A stretch of 32,477 bases of DNA from a virus: the IMG/VR virus record IMGVR_UViG_3300044631_001674, positions 1 through 32,477 of that record. The stretch is one strand, 5' to 3'. Both the position numbers and the translations under genes were made by a program. This document shows, piece after piece, positions 8,524 through 17,004 of the stretch. Each line of letters opens with the position of its first letter. The first letter of the stretch is position 1. The notes below the pieces were generated by a model that saw only the letters and a program-made list of their open reading frames with translations, had not been told where the DNA came from and searched no databases.

Positions 8524-9050
8524 CGGACCGCCTTTGCGGATCGCCTGCACAGGCATCGCCATTGGGAATAGTCGACCGTACGCTTGACCGACTTGATGAT
8601 CCAATCGACCTCCAACTTGAGGATGTCGGCTGGCAGTGGCTCGATCGGATCCGTTCCATCGTTCAGCGTTTCCGCCCAGATGACAAAGACCATATCCGTG
8701 ACGTCATACCCCACTGAGGTAGCCGCCGCAACGATCTTTTCGTCGTGCGTCGGATTACAGCGCAGAACCTTTACGCCTCCGCCCGGCGCCGTTGGCGTTG
8801 CTCCAGCGAACTCGCGATCAGGCCCAAACTCAAAGCCCGCATTCTCGACGCCGTCGATCCATTGCCAATCGTCCTCGAAGTCGACCGACAGCTTGTGCTC
8901 AAAGTCAACAGGCGATGGGATCGGCGTGATGCTCGCCGTCCCTTCGTAGTCAAGGAATAGCCCGTACACAACACCATCGGCCACCTCGCCCGGATCCGGG
9001 ATCCAGGTGACGGGACCAATGAACGAATAGGGAACGATCCGGATCGCCAT
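8520..9050 (-). CDS. Structural protein, 176 aa
   Basis: Starts MAIRIVPYSFIGPVTWIPD at an ATG overlapping the previous stop as TGATG, and ends overlapping the next start as ATGA, so it is tightly coupled in the late operon. It is acidic and aromatic-rich with no membrane segment (HKLSVDFEDDWQWIDGVENA). I do not recognise a family; the location suggests a head-tail joining or tail structural component. Confidence 0.65.
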   Translation of the reverse strand: MAIRIVPYSFIGPVTWIPDPGEVADGVVYGLFLDYEGTASITPIPSPVDFEHKLSVDFEDDWQWIDGVENAGFEFGPDREFAGATPTAPGGGVKVLRCNPTHDEKIVAAATSVGYDVTDMVFVIWAETLNDGTDPIEPLPADILKLEVDWIIKSVKRTVDYSQWRCLCRRSAKAVR

Positions 9051-10282
9051 CAGCTTACCCTCGTTCTCGCGCCACTCGTGTAGTTGTAAGTCACGGTCGC
9101 CAGGGTCGTGCTTCCGTTCGTGTCCTTAAAGACCAGCGTTGCGGTCCCGTTGCCGTTGTCGGTCACCTGCACGGATCCGGTCGCGCCGCTCGCCGCCAGC
9201 TTCTGCAGGACCAGCGCAGCGGCTAATTGGGAATCGAGGTTGTTCGTCGCAAGGCCCAGCGCGGATCGAATCGCATCGTCTGCCGACGCATCAGACCATA
9301 CCGCCGAAGAAATCGCCGCGATTGCGTGTACGTGGGTAGTCGGAATGATGATGAAGTTGTCGCCAACTTGCGGGGCCTGCGTAAACGCCTCCTCTACAGT
9401 GATCACCCCGTTGGCGTTCGTGTAGGTCAGGATCGGGCTGTTCTGCTCGGATAGGTTGCCATCGAGAAACAGCATCACAGCATGCTTGAACGCACCGGTC
9501 GGGTAGTTCACATTACTCGAAAAGCTCGTTGTGGTCGGTGTTGCGGCGGATGTCACCGTCCCATCGACAATGGTGTTACCCTTCTTGATGATCGAGATGT
9601 ACTTGGCAAGACTGTGAGCTACTCCATCATGGTCATCAACGCTTTCTTCTAGAACAGCGTCGGCAATGGCTCCCGCTGTCGGAATGTCACCAACTGCTGC
9701 CGGTTTAGCCGGGAGGTTGTCGGTCTTTGCTTTGATCGCCGCCACTTCTGTATCGATGTATCCAGCAATCGAAGACAGGTTGTTATTGACGGTTGCAAAA
9801 GATGCTGCGATGTCGCTTGCGTCTGCCGGATCGGATGGCAGATTGTCGGTCTTGGCTTTGATGGCCGCTATTTCAGTATCGATGTAGTCATCGATTGCAT
9901 CTATCTTCGTCTCAACGTCCGTTGCCGTTTTGATCGAGGTGCCGGATAGATTGACGGTGGAGGAAGCATTGGCGATCTTCGATTGATCGGTGCCAGCGTG
10001 CCCGAAGGAAGATGACGAGGTGAACACTACCTCCATGCTATTGGGGTAGCACGATGTCTTGTAAACAATGATTTGCAAAGCATCGCAGTCCGTCTCACCC
10101 TGCGTCGGTGTGTAACTCCAGACGCCCTCCTCAACGGCAAGCCCACCGGCACCAATCGCCCACGATTCAGCATCCTTGCGCACCTTGACCGAGACGCCGG
10201 TTGTCTGAACGGCACCATCACTAATCTGGACCACTGCGCCAATCGTGATCGGTCGCGGGCTGGCGTTGTTGCGTGCGTACAT
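9050..10282 (-). CDS. Fibre-like structural protein with internal repeats, 410 aa
   Basis: The ATG at 10282 overlaps the upstream stop as TAATG; the longer frame upstream is not needed. Residues 1-100 form a beta domain (RPITIGAVVQISDGAVQTTG). Residues 120-200 form a helical repeat with two near-identical copies of YIDTEVAAIKAKTDNLP at about 133-149 and 175-191. The C-terminal part is strand-rich. Short tandem helical repeats of this kind are common in trimeric phage fibre or needle shafts. It is followed by other structural genes. Exact location on the particle cannot be read from sequence. Confidence 0.7.
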   Translation of the reverse strand: MYARNNASPRPITIGAVVQISDGAVQTTGVSVKVRKDAESWAIGAGGLAVEEGVWSYTPTQGETDCDALQIIVYKTSCYPNSMEVVFTSSSSFGHAGTDQSKIANASSTVNLSGTSIKTATDVETKIDAIDDYIDTEIAAIKAKTDNLPSDPADASDIAASFATVNNNLSSIAGYIDTEVAAIKAKTDNLPAKPAAVGDIPTAGAIADAVLEESVDDHDGVAHSLAKYISIIKKGNTIVDGTVTSAATPTTTSFSSNVNYPTGAFKHAVMLFLDGNLSEQNSPILTYTNANGVITVEEAFTQAPQVGDNFIIIPTTHVHAIAAISSAVWSDASADDAIRSALGLATNNLDSQLAAALVLQKLAASGATGSVQVTDNGNGTATLVFKDTNGSTTLATVTYNYTSGARTRVS

Positions 10283-11115
10283 TATCGAATCCCCCCGCCA
10301 ATGATTGAACGTGATCGAGTCGCCCACGGTGCGCGAAATGCGGGAGCCTCTTCTGCGGCAATGCTGTAGCGTCTTTTCCGTCTTTGATATAAACCGCCTG
10401 GACCAAGTTGATAGATTTCGGCGGCTTCGTTTGCGGTTATGATCCCGCGAAAAACCATCTGCTCGAACCATTGAACCGTACTGCCAGTTCCCGAAACAAA
10501 GAATGTTCCGCGCTTGGCCCATGACCAATTTTGGCTGGGCGCTGTGTTTGATGTATAGGTTGTGGTCTGAGCGTTCGCACCGTTTACGAAAATCCCATGC
10601 GCCTTAGTTGTCTGCGAATCAGAAAACGTCTGAACAAAGCAGATTGCATCCGCTAGTGCGTTTGCGCTTGATCCGAAATCATGCGCCAACTGAGCAGTAG
10701 CAGAGCCCGCAATCCTTGACGCAATCTGACCCAAATTTCCACCGACGCCGTAAAGCAGCTCAACCCCAGACGCCCCGGTCGCATTGCTCGTGCTGTAGGG
10801 AAAATGAATCACTGCCGTCAAAACGCGAAACCACGAGACAATGGAAAAATCAGTACCACTGAAATCGTTTGATCCAAAATCAACCCAATCATCAACACCG
10901 TCATGTGACAAGCCAGTGTTGCCGCGAAAGGTGCCCCACTGAGTCGCTAGGTCGATGCCAGTTGTCAGGCCCCATCTGCTGTTGCGTGAGAAATCATAAA
11001 CCCTGCCGCCGGTTTGACCGAGAACGGGAGACCATGCACGAAGCACTCGATCCCAGTATCTTGGGAAAGCACTCTCGCCGTGGGTTCCGTAATCAGCTAG
11101 GCTGGGTCTAATCAT
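10282..11115 (-). CDS. LamG/concanavalin-like structural protein, 277 aa
   Basis: Starts MIRPSLADYGTHGESAFPRY. The pattern VLGQTGGRVYDFSRNS, then GLSHDGVDDWVDFGSNDFSG and FSIVSWFRV is the signature of a LamG-type jelly roll, where DFS.N is followed by a bounded strand pair and a WFR core strand. The remainder (HGIFVNGANAQTTTY, FRGIITANEAAEIYQ) also matches the end of such domains. LamG domains in phages bind surface glycans or decorate the particle. It overlaps the preceding gene by 8 nt and the next as TAATG. Confidence 0.75.
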   Translation of the reverse strand: MIRPSLADYGTHGESAFPRYWDRVLRAWSPVLGQTGGRVYDFSRNSRWGLTTGIDLATQWGTFRGNTGLSHDGVDDWVDFGSNDFSGTDFSIVSWFRVLTAVIHFPYSTSNATGASGVELLYGVGGNLGQIASRIAGSATAQLAHDFGSSANALADAICFVQTFSDSQTTKAHGIFVNGANAQTTTYTSNTAPSQNWSWAKRGTFFVSGTGSTVQWFEQMVFRGIITANEAAEIYQLGPGGLYQRRKRRYSIAAEEAPAFRAPWATRSRSIIGGGIR

Positions 11116-11638
11116 TCCTGACCAACCTACGCGGAACGATGGTTAGGCGCGAAAGATTGTCACTATTGGGGGTCCTGGCTCGCAGAGCTTGTCCTAAATT
11201 GTTGTCCACGATTGGCACAACGTATCGGCCCCGAGGTCGCCAGATAACGGGGAACTGCGTGATGACGGTATTGAGGTCAGCCGTCGCAATAAGACTCACA
11301 GTCGGAGGACCAGCTTGGCGAAGGTTCACATCATTCGACCCGAGCGTGTAACTACCTGCCGATCCAGTAACTTTCGCTGGCCATGTGGTATTGTCCCAAC
11401 TCGAAAGTAGATATGCCTCAATAGTCGTCTGCGGAGAGGGAGCGGTTCCGGTCTCGACAGAAAAGTACACCATGTACTCATCTTCCCAGTTCTCCGTCAG
11501 GTCGACCGATGCCCCCATGATCGCCGCGCCGTTGGCCAATCCGTTAAAGCTCAGCGTCGCCGTTACGCCCGGTGCTCCGGCCTCGCCCCAGACGATCGCC
11601 GCGCCCTGTGTGATCTGAATGTAATCTAGCAATGCCAT
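11108..11638 (-). CDS. Structural protein, 176 aa
   Basis: Starts MALLDYIQITQGAAIVWGE; its ATG touches the upstream stop. It is beta-rich with few charges (TATLSFNGLANGAAIMGAS, VNLRQAGPPTVSLIATADLN), like a small virion surface or tail protein. It is followed by the LamG-like and fibre-like genes, with which it probably forms a structural sub-cluster. No family is recognised. Confidence 0.65.
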   Translation of the reverse strand: MALLDYIQITQGAAIVWGEAGAPGVTATLSFNGLANGAAIMGASVDLTENWEDEYMVYFSVETGTAPSPQTTIEAYLLSSWDNTTWPAKVTGSAGSYTLGSNDVNLRQAGPPTVSLIATADLNTVITQFPVIWRPRGRYVVPIVDNNLGQALRARTPNSDNLSRLTIVPRRLVRND

Positions 11639-12072
11639 CAGCTATTCCTCCACGCTACTGCAACGTCTGCGGCTGTGATGTTTGGCTGTCTCTCTGCTGC
11701 TCGCAGCAGTGGCGCAGCTTGCTCGGCACTTAGCCCGACACCACCAGTCGCAATCGGCAGGGTGAGCAGATGCCGGATCTTCGGATCTCCTAAGTCTAAC
11801 CCAGGAGATGAAGGGTCTAAAAGCCACTTCAACGCACGTTTCACGATCGGGTTGGCCTGCGCAACTGCCTCGATCTGCTGGCAGACCACCTCACCATCAA
11901 CAGGATTGGCGAACATCCCAACGATGTTAATATCTGCAACGCGGTAACTTTCCAGGACCGGATCGGCAATCACTCGGCACCTAGCGGCGCACGTCTCATC
12001 GTCGCCCAGCTCTACTGCAGCTCTGGCAATCGGATCATCCTCGATCAGTGCCCGCAATTCACTCGGAGTCAT
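11638..12072 (-). CDS. Conserved-looking phage protein, 144 aa
   Basis: Starts MTPSELRALIEDDPIARAAV and is predominantly helical, with a proline-containing loop (LDPSSPGLDLGDPKIRHLL). Proteins beginning MTPxELKALI are common beside tail fibre or structural genes in phages, but their function is not established. It lies between a small helical protein and structural genes in the same operon and has no membrane segments. Confidence 0.65.
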   Translation of the reverse strand: MTPSELRALIEDDPIARAAVELGDDETCAARCRVIADPVLESYRVADINIVGMFANPVDGEVVCQQIEAVAQANPIVKRALKWLLDPSSPGLDLGDPKIRHLLTLPIATGGVGLSAEQAAPLLRAAERQPNITAADVAVAWRNS

Positions 12073-12079
12073 CGCACCC

Positions 12080-12349
12080 TCACGGAATCAGGTCGGTCGA
12101 AAGTTCAAAGGGCCCACCGTCGCCAGCGTTCATCGCCGCCTCAGTCTCAGCCGCTGCCCGGATCAATCCGTCGATCTCTCGCAACTCGCGATACAAAGCA
12201 TCCTTGTAGCCGACGTGATCTACAGTGGTCCCGCCGTCGGTGCTTGCGATGTTCGGCTTGCCGCCAGCCTTCGTCACGTTGAGCTGAGCCAACTCTGCCG
12301 CGATCGCATCGCGACGGGCTTTCAGATTCGCGAGGTAGGCGGATGTCAT
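12080..12349 (-). CDS. Small helical virion-region protein, 89 aa
   Basis: Starts MTSAYLANLKARRDAIAAEL, with the ATG overlapping the upstream stop as ATGA. An N-terminal helix pair precedes a G-rich loop and a second helix (YKDALYRELREIDGLIRAAA). This architecture resembles small gpW-like or neck-associated proteins that begin with a LxxLxxRRDAIAAEL helix, but I cannot confirm that. It follows the capsid genes and precedes tail structural genes. Confidence 0.65.
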   Translation of the reverse strand: MTSAYLANLKARRDAIAAELAQLNVTKAGGKPNIASTDGGTTVDHVGYKDALYRELREIDGLIRAAAETEAAMNAGDGGPFELSTDLIP

Positions 12350-12567
12350 CGCTTCTTCCGGCGCGGTGGCACGGGCTCCGGTGGTGGTGGTTCAGGTGCG
12401 ACGATCGGCTCAGGTTCTGCAAAGGTCGCGCGCGTGACCTTCTCGGCGGAAACCTCAAGAGCATCGCCGGAGTACTTCAGACGAGCCAATCGAATCGCCT
12501 CCGTCGAGTCCGGCGCATCCTCAGGAACATCAATCGTCACGCGGTCGAATCTTACTTTCCAGGCCAT
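12346..12567 (-). CDS. Small protein with Pro-rich tail and in-frame palindrome, 73 aa
   Basis: Starts MAWKVRFDRVTIDVPEDAPD at an ATG with AAAGGG upstream. Residues 1-45 form a compact beta/alpha unit; the rest is proline-rich and ends PPRRKKR. Palindrome copy 3 is translated as KVTRATF at the junction of the folded part and the Pro-rich tail. It sits directly after a terminator in the late operon. Function is unknown; a head-tail connector role is only a positional guess. Confidence 0.65.
   Translation of the reverse strand: MAWKVRFDRVTIDVPEDAPDSTEAIRLARLKYSGDALEVSAEKVTRATFAEPEPIVAPEPPPPEPVPPRRKKR
12422..12441. repeat. 20-bp palindrome, copy 3 (intragenic)
   Basis: Plus strand AAGGTCGCGCGCGTGACCTT, symmetric at the ends with two changes from the perfect palindrome. 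It lies within the 73-aa gene and encodes KVTRATF on the minus strand. Confidence 0.85.
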
Positions 12568-12588
12568 CACATAACCCTTTCATGAGTG

Positions 12589-12632
12589 AAAAAAATGGCG
12601 GGTCACCTCTGGAGATGGGTAGAGGCCCCGCC
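12589..12632 (-). terminator. Intrinsic terminator after 158-aa gene
   Basis: On the minus strand GGCGGG and CCTCT pair with AGAGG and CCCGCC across a short loop, followed by ATTTTTTTC. It closes the capsid block ahead of the connector genes. Confidence 0.85.
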
Positions 12633-12695
12633 TGCGGCTTTTCCACGGTTGCAGTCCGTCGGCAATACTCCGCCAATCCGAGAGGGATGCGACGC

Positions 12696-13172
12696 TCAGA
12701 GAAGCGTCACGCCTCGTTCCTCCATCCATCGTGTTTCTTCGTCAGTCAGTTGCCCGGTCTTCGCGAACTTGGCCCGCAAGGTCGCTTCCTTGTGAGCCTC
12801 ACGCAATGCCTCGGCGCGCTTCTCTGCCCCTCCGATAATCTCGACCTGTAGCGCAACCTTGACCGTATCGAGTGCCCTTCCGGGTCGCTCTGGGTCCTGA
12901 TGCGTCGCAGCATACCACCGCATCGCTTCCGACTCGTCGCAGGCTTCAATGTCCTCTGGCCGGAGAGTTGCGGCCCACTTCGGATCACGAGGACCGACGC
13001 GGAACTTGTAGCCGTTCCCGCGAAATGGAGCCCCGTCGACCACCACGCCTCCAGCCGCCCGAGCTTCCTTTTCCTTGATCGCGGCTTCCAGCTTCTCCAA
13101 CTGCGCCTGCTTCTCAGCGATCAGCCGGTCAGCGTCGCGCAGGTCTTCAATCGTGCCCTTCTTCTCAGCCAT
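12696..13172 (-). CDS. Capsid-region protein with N-terminal coiled coil, 158 aa
   Basis: Starts MAEKKGTIEDLRDADRLIAE with GAGGGGTGAGGA upstream. Residues 5-40 are a coiled coil (EKQAQLEKLEAAIKEKEAR); the centre holds a small folded segment (APFRGNGYKFRVGPRDPKWA), and the C-terminus is charged helices. It is bounded by a hairpin on the upstream side and a strong terminator downstream, so it is the last gene of the capsid transcript. No family is recognised; a capsid accessory role is inferred from position. Confidence 0.7.
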   Translation of the reverse strand: MAEKKGTIEDLRDADRLIAEKQAQLEKLEAAIKEKEARAAGGVVVDGAPFRGNGYKFRVGPRDPKWAATLRPEDIEACDESEAMRWYAATHQDPERPGRALDTVKVALQVEIIGGAEKRAEALREAHKEATLRAKFAKTGQLTDEETRWMEERGVTLL

Positions 13173-13191
13173 TCCTCACCCCTCAAACGAA

Positions 13192-13223
13192 ACTAGGATC
13201 CACCCCGAAAAATGGATCCTAGT
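13192..13223 (-). terminator. Hairpin after major capsid gene, possible terminator
   Basis: An 11-bp perfect inverted repeat (ACTAGGATCCA and TGGATCCTAGT) with a 10-nt loop lies between the capsid stop and the next start. On the minus strand it is followed by TTTCGTTT, a weak U-rich tract. It could be a partial terminator or an mRNA-stabilising 3' hairpin. Confidence 0.55.
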
Positions 13224-13254
13224 GTATCGCTTTTCAGTTTCCCTACGCAACGGA

Positions 13255-14412
13255 TCAGGCGGTACTCTTCGCCATGTAGAGACGATCCATCACAGCCGGA
13301 GCCCCACGCTCAGAGACCTTGAACCGTGCAACGATATCGCGCTCGAACGCTGCGGTGTCGCTCGGTGGCGCCTGCTCAACACGGAGAGGCCAATTCTCCA
13401 TGTAGGCAAAAGCCCGCTTCGGATCTCCGTAGAACCAGGTCGTGTCCGAACTGGTTCGGTTCTTCACGTAGGCGCCGCTGATGACGCTGAAGCGCTGATG
13501 CAACTGCGGCCCATTGGTCTCGGTCTCGATCGTGCTTCCGGTCGTCTGACGGACCAAGGTCGCATTGGCGATTCGCAGGGCGGTCATCTGCAGGGCCTGA
13601 GGCACCAGCAACACGTTCGGCATCACCGCGATCGGCTCGCCGGTCGTCGGATCGGTCAGCGCGTTGAACTTCTGGTCCACCGCGTCGATGTCCGTGTAAT
13701 CGGCCAGTGCGTTCGTCGTGGCGGTGTTGTCGCTCTGGTAGGTCGCGACAGCCGCTCCACCGTTGCGACGGTAGATCGTCGAGATTCCGCACACCGCATC
13801 GAGAATCCGTTTCTCACGATTGACGGCCACTTCTTCACCGAGCCGCTGAGCCCGTTGCAGAACAATGCCAGTCCGATCGAAGAACAGAATCTCCTTCGTG
13901 ATGTCGAGGATCAAACCGCGCTTGATCGTCGCTGGAGTCTCGACGTACTCTTCGAGGAAGGTCGCTTGAGGGTATGGGTTGCCGTCGTTGACCACCTCGA
14001 CAGCATCACCGACGCGGCCGGCGCCAGGGATCTTCTCTCCGCTGAACTGAGTCGGGATCACCGTGACCAACTGATCGCCGATCAATCCCGGTTGCTCATA
14101 GCCGGAAAGAGTCTGAGTAAAGGCCAACTGCTGCATCAGGACGGAGAACGCCGCAGTATCAACCGCGTTTGCGGCTTCCTGAAAGTTCGACACTTCCGCA
14201 CCGGGTCGGCAGTAAGTATCGATGTACTCTCGGCCCGACTCGACGAAGTTTTCGAACAGGTGGCGGATCGACCACCGGTGCCCCAGCTCGCTCCGGTCAC
14301 GCGCGAAAGTCTGCTTCACGTCCTCAACAAACCGACCAACGCACCCATCCCGGCGAGCGGCTTCATACAACCGCCGCAGCTCCTGGTGCCGATTTCGAAT
14401 CGCACTGCTCAT
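13255..14412 (-). CDS. Major capsid protein, HK97-fold, 385 aa
   Basis: Starts MSSAIRNRHQELRRLYEAAR. It has an N-terminal helical arm (to about residue 60), a central region (IKRGLILDITKEILFFDRTG) and a C-terminal mixed domain (FSVISGAYVKNRTSSDTTWF, then DPKRAFAYMENWPLRVEQAP). The length and the motif order match major capsid proteins of Mu-like and other HK97-fold phages, where the fold builds the icosahedral shell. It is preceded by a protease-scaffold and decoration-like gene, as expected, and followed by a hairpin. The assignment rests on order and overall pattern. Confidence 0.85.
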   Translation of the reverse strand: MSSAIRNRHQELRRLYEAARRDGCVGRFVEDVKQTFARDRSELGHRWSIRHLFENFVESGREYIDTYCRPGAEVSNFQEAANAVDTAAFSVLMQQLAFTQTLSGYEQPGLIGDQLVTVIPTQFSGEKIPGAGRVGDAVEVVNDGNPYPQATFLEEYVETPATIKRGLILDITKEILFFDRTGIVLQRAQRLGEEVAVNREKRILDAVCGISTIYRRNGGAAVATYQSDNTATTNALADYTDIDAVDQKFNALTDPTTGEPIAVMPNVLLVPQALQMTALRIANATLVRQTTGSTIETETNGPQLHQRFSVISGAYVKNRTSSDTTWFYGDPKRAFAYMENWPLRVEQAPPSDTAAFERDIVARFKVSERGAPAVMDRLYMAKSTA

Positions 14413-14466
14413 CTGGTATTCCTTTCAAACCACAATCAAAAAACCGACACCAAGTACGGGGAAGGA

Positions 14467-15186
14467 TCAGCGCTTTTGAGCGCTGACGTGAAGATCGACG
14501 TTCAGAGTCTCCTGGTTCGCGCCGCCGTTCTTCAGCGCGTAGACGGCGCTCATCTCGGTTGCACTCGTGAAGGTCTTGCCCTTCATCGTGTAGACCGCGA
14601 CGCCATCGATGTAGAAGAACACATCGCACAGAGCAGAGGTCGTCGGGACCACTTCGATCTCGAGCAACTGGTAGGCTGCGCCGCCGGCCGTCTGAGCGCT
14701 TTTGGTCAGGCTCGCGGCAGCGTTCAGCTCGACCTTCTCCTGAGTCGACCCAAGCGAGAAGATCACGTTCCAGTTGGTGCCACCGTCGACCTTGTAGAAG
14801 CCAACACCGGAGAACGACGCAGCAGGCCCGCCCCCATTATCCTGGAGGAAGTTCGCAGCGATGCCCGATCCGAAACCGACGAACACGTTCGCGTCATCGG
14901 TGCTGGCTTCGGTGAACTGGACGCGATGCTTGCCGTAGAGCGGCTTGCCGGCAGCGAACAGGTAGACCTCCTTCGTCAGCAAGTAAATCTCGTCATTGTC
15001 CGCAACGGTGCCATCCGATGGCTGGAGAGCCACAACACCGCCGGCCGAATCGCCGACGGTGGACGTCCCGCTATCGGTCGCGGTCGTGGTCCACACGTTG
15101 GTGTCTTCTGCGTAGAAATCGTCGACAATCGAATGAGTGTAGATCACCTGATGGATCCGATCGTCCAGGTTCAGTCCCTTCGGCAT
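14467..15186 (-). CDS. Putative capsid decoration/head protein, jelly-roll-like, 239 aa
   Basis: Starts MPKGLNLDDRIHQVIYTHSI with GAAGGAACAG upstream. It is strand-rich with alternating hydrophobic residues (GKHRVQFTEASTDDANVFVG, FFYIDGVAVYTMKGKTFTSA), a pattern compatible with a concanavalin-like jelly roll. It lies between the protease-scaffold and major capsid genes, the usual place of the decoration protein. The stop codon is part of a short inverted repeat at 14468-14487. The role is inferred; I cannot name a family. Confidence 0.7.
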   Translation of the reverse strand: MPKGLNLDDRIHQVIYTHSIVDDFYAEDTNVWTTTATDSGTSTVGDSAGGVVALQPSDGTVADNDEIYLLTKEVYLFAAGKPLYGKHRVQFTEASTDDANVFVGFGSGIAANFLQDNGGGPAASFSGVGFYKVDGGTNWNVIFSLGSTQEKVELNAAASLTKSAQTAGGAAYQLLEIEVVPTTSALCDVFFYIDGVAVYTMKGKTFTSATEMSAVYALKNGGANQETLNVDLHVSAQKR

Positions 15187-15234
15187 GTTCTCTGTTCCTT
15201 CTAAAAAACCCTTGAATCACTTGGAAAAACAGGC

Positions 15235-16284
15235 TCAGCCGATCGAACGGATGAACTCTTGGAAACTGGATGGATACTTTTCGGCTCCCTCCTGCAACTT
15301 GCCAGGACTCGCGGCCGGTCGCTTGGCCGGATTGACCCCGACCTCGGATCGTGCGGTCCAGCTTTCGACCAGCGACTTCCGGAGCGGCTCACCAACGGCC
15401 ATCAGCGCGGCCAATCGGGGAGCGGTGCATTCGCGGTCGAGCGATTCGAGCAACTGGCGACAGGTCGCCTCCGTCTGGATCTTCTCCAGGGATTCCTTCA
15501 TCGCCTTGTTTTCTTCCTTGAGCTTGTCCATCTCTTCGGCTACCGCCGCGTCGGGTTCCGCGCTCTGTTGCATCGCGGCTTCCATTGCGAGCACCTTGCG
15601 GAACTTCTCCAGCTTCTGCTCCATCGATAGTGACTTGTCGCCGATGATCTTCTGAACCATCATCGACAGCGCCATGTCGAGATGAGCTTCCGGAGTGTCC
15701 TCCATCGGCTCGATCTCCATCGACGCCATATCGTCATAGCCTTCGTTCTCAAGCAGGCGAGCCAGGACCGGCGCCAACACCGAACCAGCGACAGCCTCCA
15801 CCAATTTCTTGCTCATTGCGTACCCCTCGAATAGTCCCTTGTTGGTCGCTGGATCTGACACCAAGTCGACGGAATGAACGGCGACGATCTCAGTCACCAC
15901 CGACACCCCGTTCTGCATCCTGTCTTCGCCGTCCGCGTTGTGACTCAGCCCGAAGGAATCCGGGAACCGCTCGATCGATTCCAAGATCATCTCCGTCTGC
16001 GGATGGCTCTTGAGGTATTCAAGGTCGCCCCACAGCTCCCCGTTGTCATCCGCGCGGACGTTCGTGAGCGTTCCCCAGCGATCCTTAAATGATCGCTCGC
16101 CATTCTTCCGGTCGTGGTCGATGAAGACCTTCGCCCCTTCGTACAGTGGGATCGCCTTCCGGACGGCTTCCTTCAAGTATCGCCGACGGTTCCGCGACTC
16201 GAGGCCCAAGACCTTGACCCCGCGAATCACTCCAGCCTCACGGTCGACCTTGCCACCGCTGTAGGCTTCTTCCCATCGTGCCAT
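15235..16284 (-). CDS. Prohead protease fused to scaffold, 349 aa
   Basis: Starts MARWEEAYSGGKVDREAGVI. Residues 1-155 look like a head maturation protease: KVFIDHD at 52-58, FGLSHNADG at 111-119 and VTEIVAVHSVDLVSDPATN at 130-148, where the His and Ser residues are the likely catalytic ones. Residues 190-290 are charged coiled coil (KLEKFRKVLAMEAAMQQSAE), typical of an internal scaffold, and the C-terminal tail (FQEFIRSIG) may bind the shell. One gene thus supplies scaffold and protease. The ATG has GGAGGG upstream, and it precedes the decoration and capsid genes. Confidence 0.85.
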   Translation of the reverse strand: MARWEEAYSGGKVDREAGVIRGVKVLGLESRNRRRYLKEAVRKAIPLYEGAKVFIDHDRKNGERSFKDRWGTLTNVRADDNGELWGDLEYLKSHPQTEMILESIERFPDSFGLSHNADGEDRMQNGVSVVTEIVAVHSVDLVSDPATNKGLFEGYAMSKKLVEAVAGSVLAPVLARLLENEGYDDMASMEIEPMEDTPEAHLDMALSMMVQKIIGDKSLSMEQKLEKFRKVLAMEAAMQQSAEPDAAVAEEMDKLKEENKAMKESLEKIQTEATCRQLLESLDRECTAPRLAALMAVGEPLRKSLVESWTARSEVGVNPAKRPAASPGKLQEGAEKYPSSFQEFIRSIG

Positions 16285-16346
16285 ATCAAAGACCCTCCGT
16301 TCCGCATGAGGTTACGGCGGAGGTAATCACTTTGGCGGAAGGTCGC

Positions 16347-16967
16347 CTATTGAGTTGCGACGGTCGCGGCATAGACAAGGAAGCATCGGCAGTTCGGATG
16401 CGCCGGAGGTGGCCCCATCGACCCCCAGCGAGAGCGCGGCCGATTGTGCATCGGACCGCAGACCGGACAGACCCGCTCATCCAACTGAGTGATCCACCGC
16501 GGCTCCGTGTCGATCCCGATCCCTTCGAGGATGTCCTGCCCTTCGGCTTCCGCTTCGCTCACCGCCGTCGTGGTCTCAGTCACTCCCACCGTATCGGCCC
16601 GCGATGGCGCCAAGACCCGATCCTCCAGCGTCCGCGCGAAGTCGTCCGAGTCGGCCAGCCATCCGCGCGAGGTCGCCGCCATGTCGCGCCCGAGTCGTTC
16701 GGCTTGAGCCTTCGCCCCTGCGTCGATGGATCGCTGATTGCGCTTGAGCAATTCCGCGATCGCCTGATCGTCGGCCGCGATGAGGATCAGCATCGCGATC
16801 AGTGCCCGCTGCCGGATCTCCTGGATTGTCTCCAGGGTTGCCGCTGCGATCTCACGGCCAAACCGGTCCGCATCGAATCGGTTCCGGTCGCGGAACCGTC
16901 CGAAGACCTCGCGCACGTCCGACGCAAGGGCCCGCTCATAGGTCGATCGTTCAGCTAGATCCGGCAT
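16347..16967 (-). CDS. Mu gpF/SPP1 gp7-like head morphogenesis protein, 206 aa
   Basis: Residues 1-130 are helical (REIAAATLETIQEIRQRALI). The C-terminal motif WITQLDERVCPVCGPMHN (158-175) followed by GPPPAHPNCRC (185-195) is the signature of the Mu gpF/SPP1 gp7 minor head family, with paired cysteines and histidines that probably bind zinc. Members bind the portal and are packaged in low copy. It lies directly after the portal, as usual. The ATG is preceded by CGGAGA, immediately downstream of palindrome copy 4. Confidence 0.9.
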   Translation of the reverse strand: MPDLAERSTYERALASDVREVFGRFRDRNRFDADRFGREIAAATLETIQEIRQRALIAMLILIAADDQAIAELLKRNQRSIDAGAKAQAERLGRDMAATSRGWLADSDDFARTLEDRVLAPSRADTVGVTETTTAVSEAEAEGQDILEGIGIDTEPRWITQLDERVCPVCGPMHNRPRSRWGSMGPPPAHPNCRCFLVYAATVATQ

Positions 16968-16977
16968 CGCATCTCCG

Positions 16978-16997
16978 AAGGTCTCGCGCGTGACCTT
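16978..16997. repeat. 20-bp palindrome, copy 4
   Basis: Plus strand AAGGTCTCGCGCGTGACCTT, identical to copies 1 and 2. It lies in the short gap between the portal stop at 17005 and the gp7-like start at 16967, directly next to the ribosome site. Confidence 0.9.
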
Positions 16998-17004
16998 TCA
17001 AAAC

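Noticed and set aside
13075-15204. A 709-residue open frame on the plus strand
   Set aside because: It is antisense to the capsid and decoration genes, rich in Arg and His with no domain pattern, and lacks a sensible start; GC-rich DNA produces such shadows.
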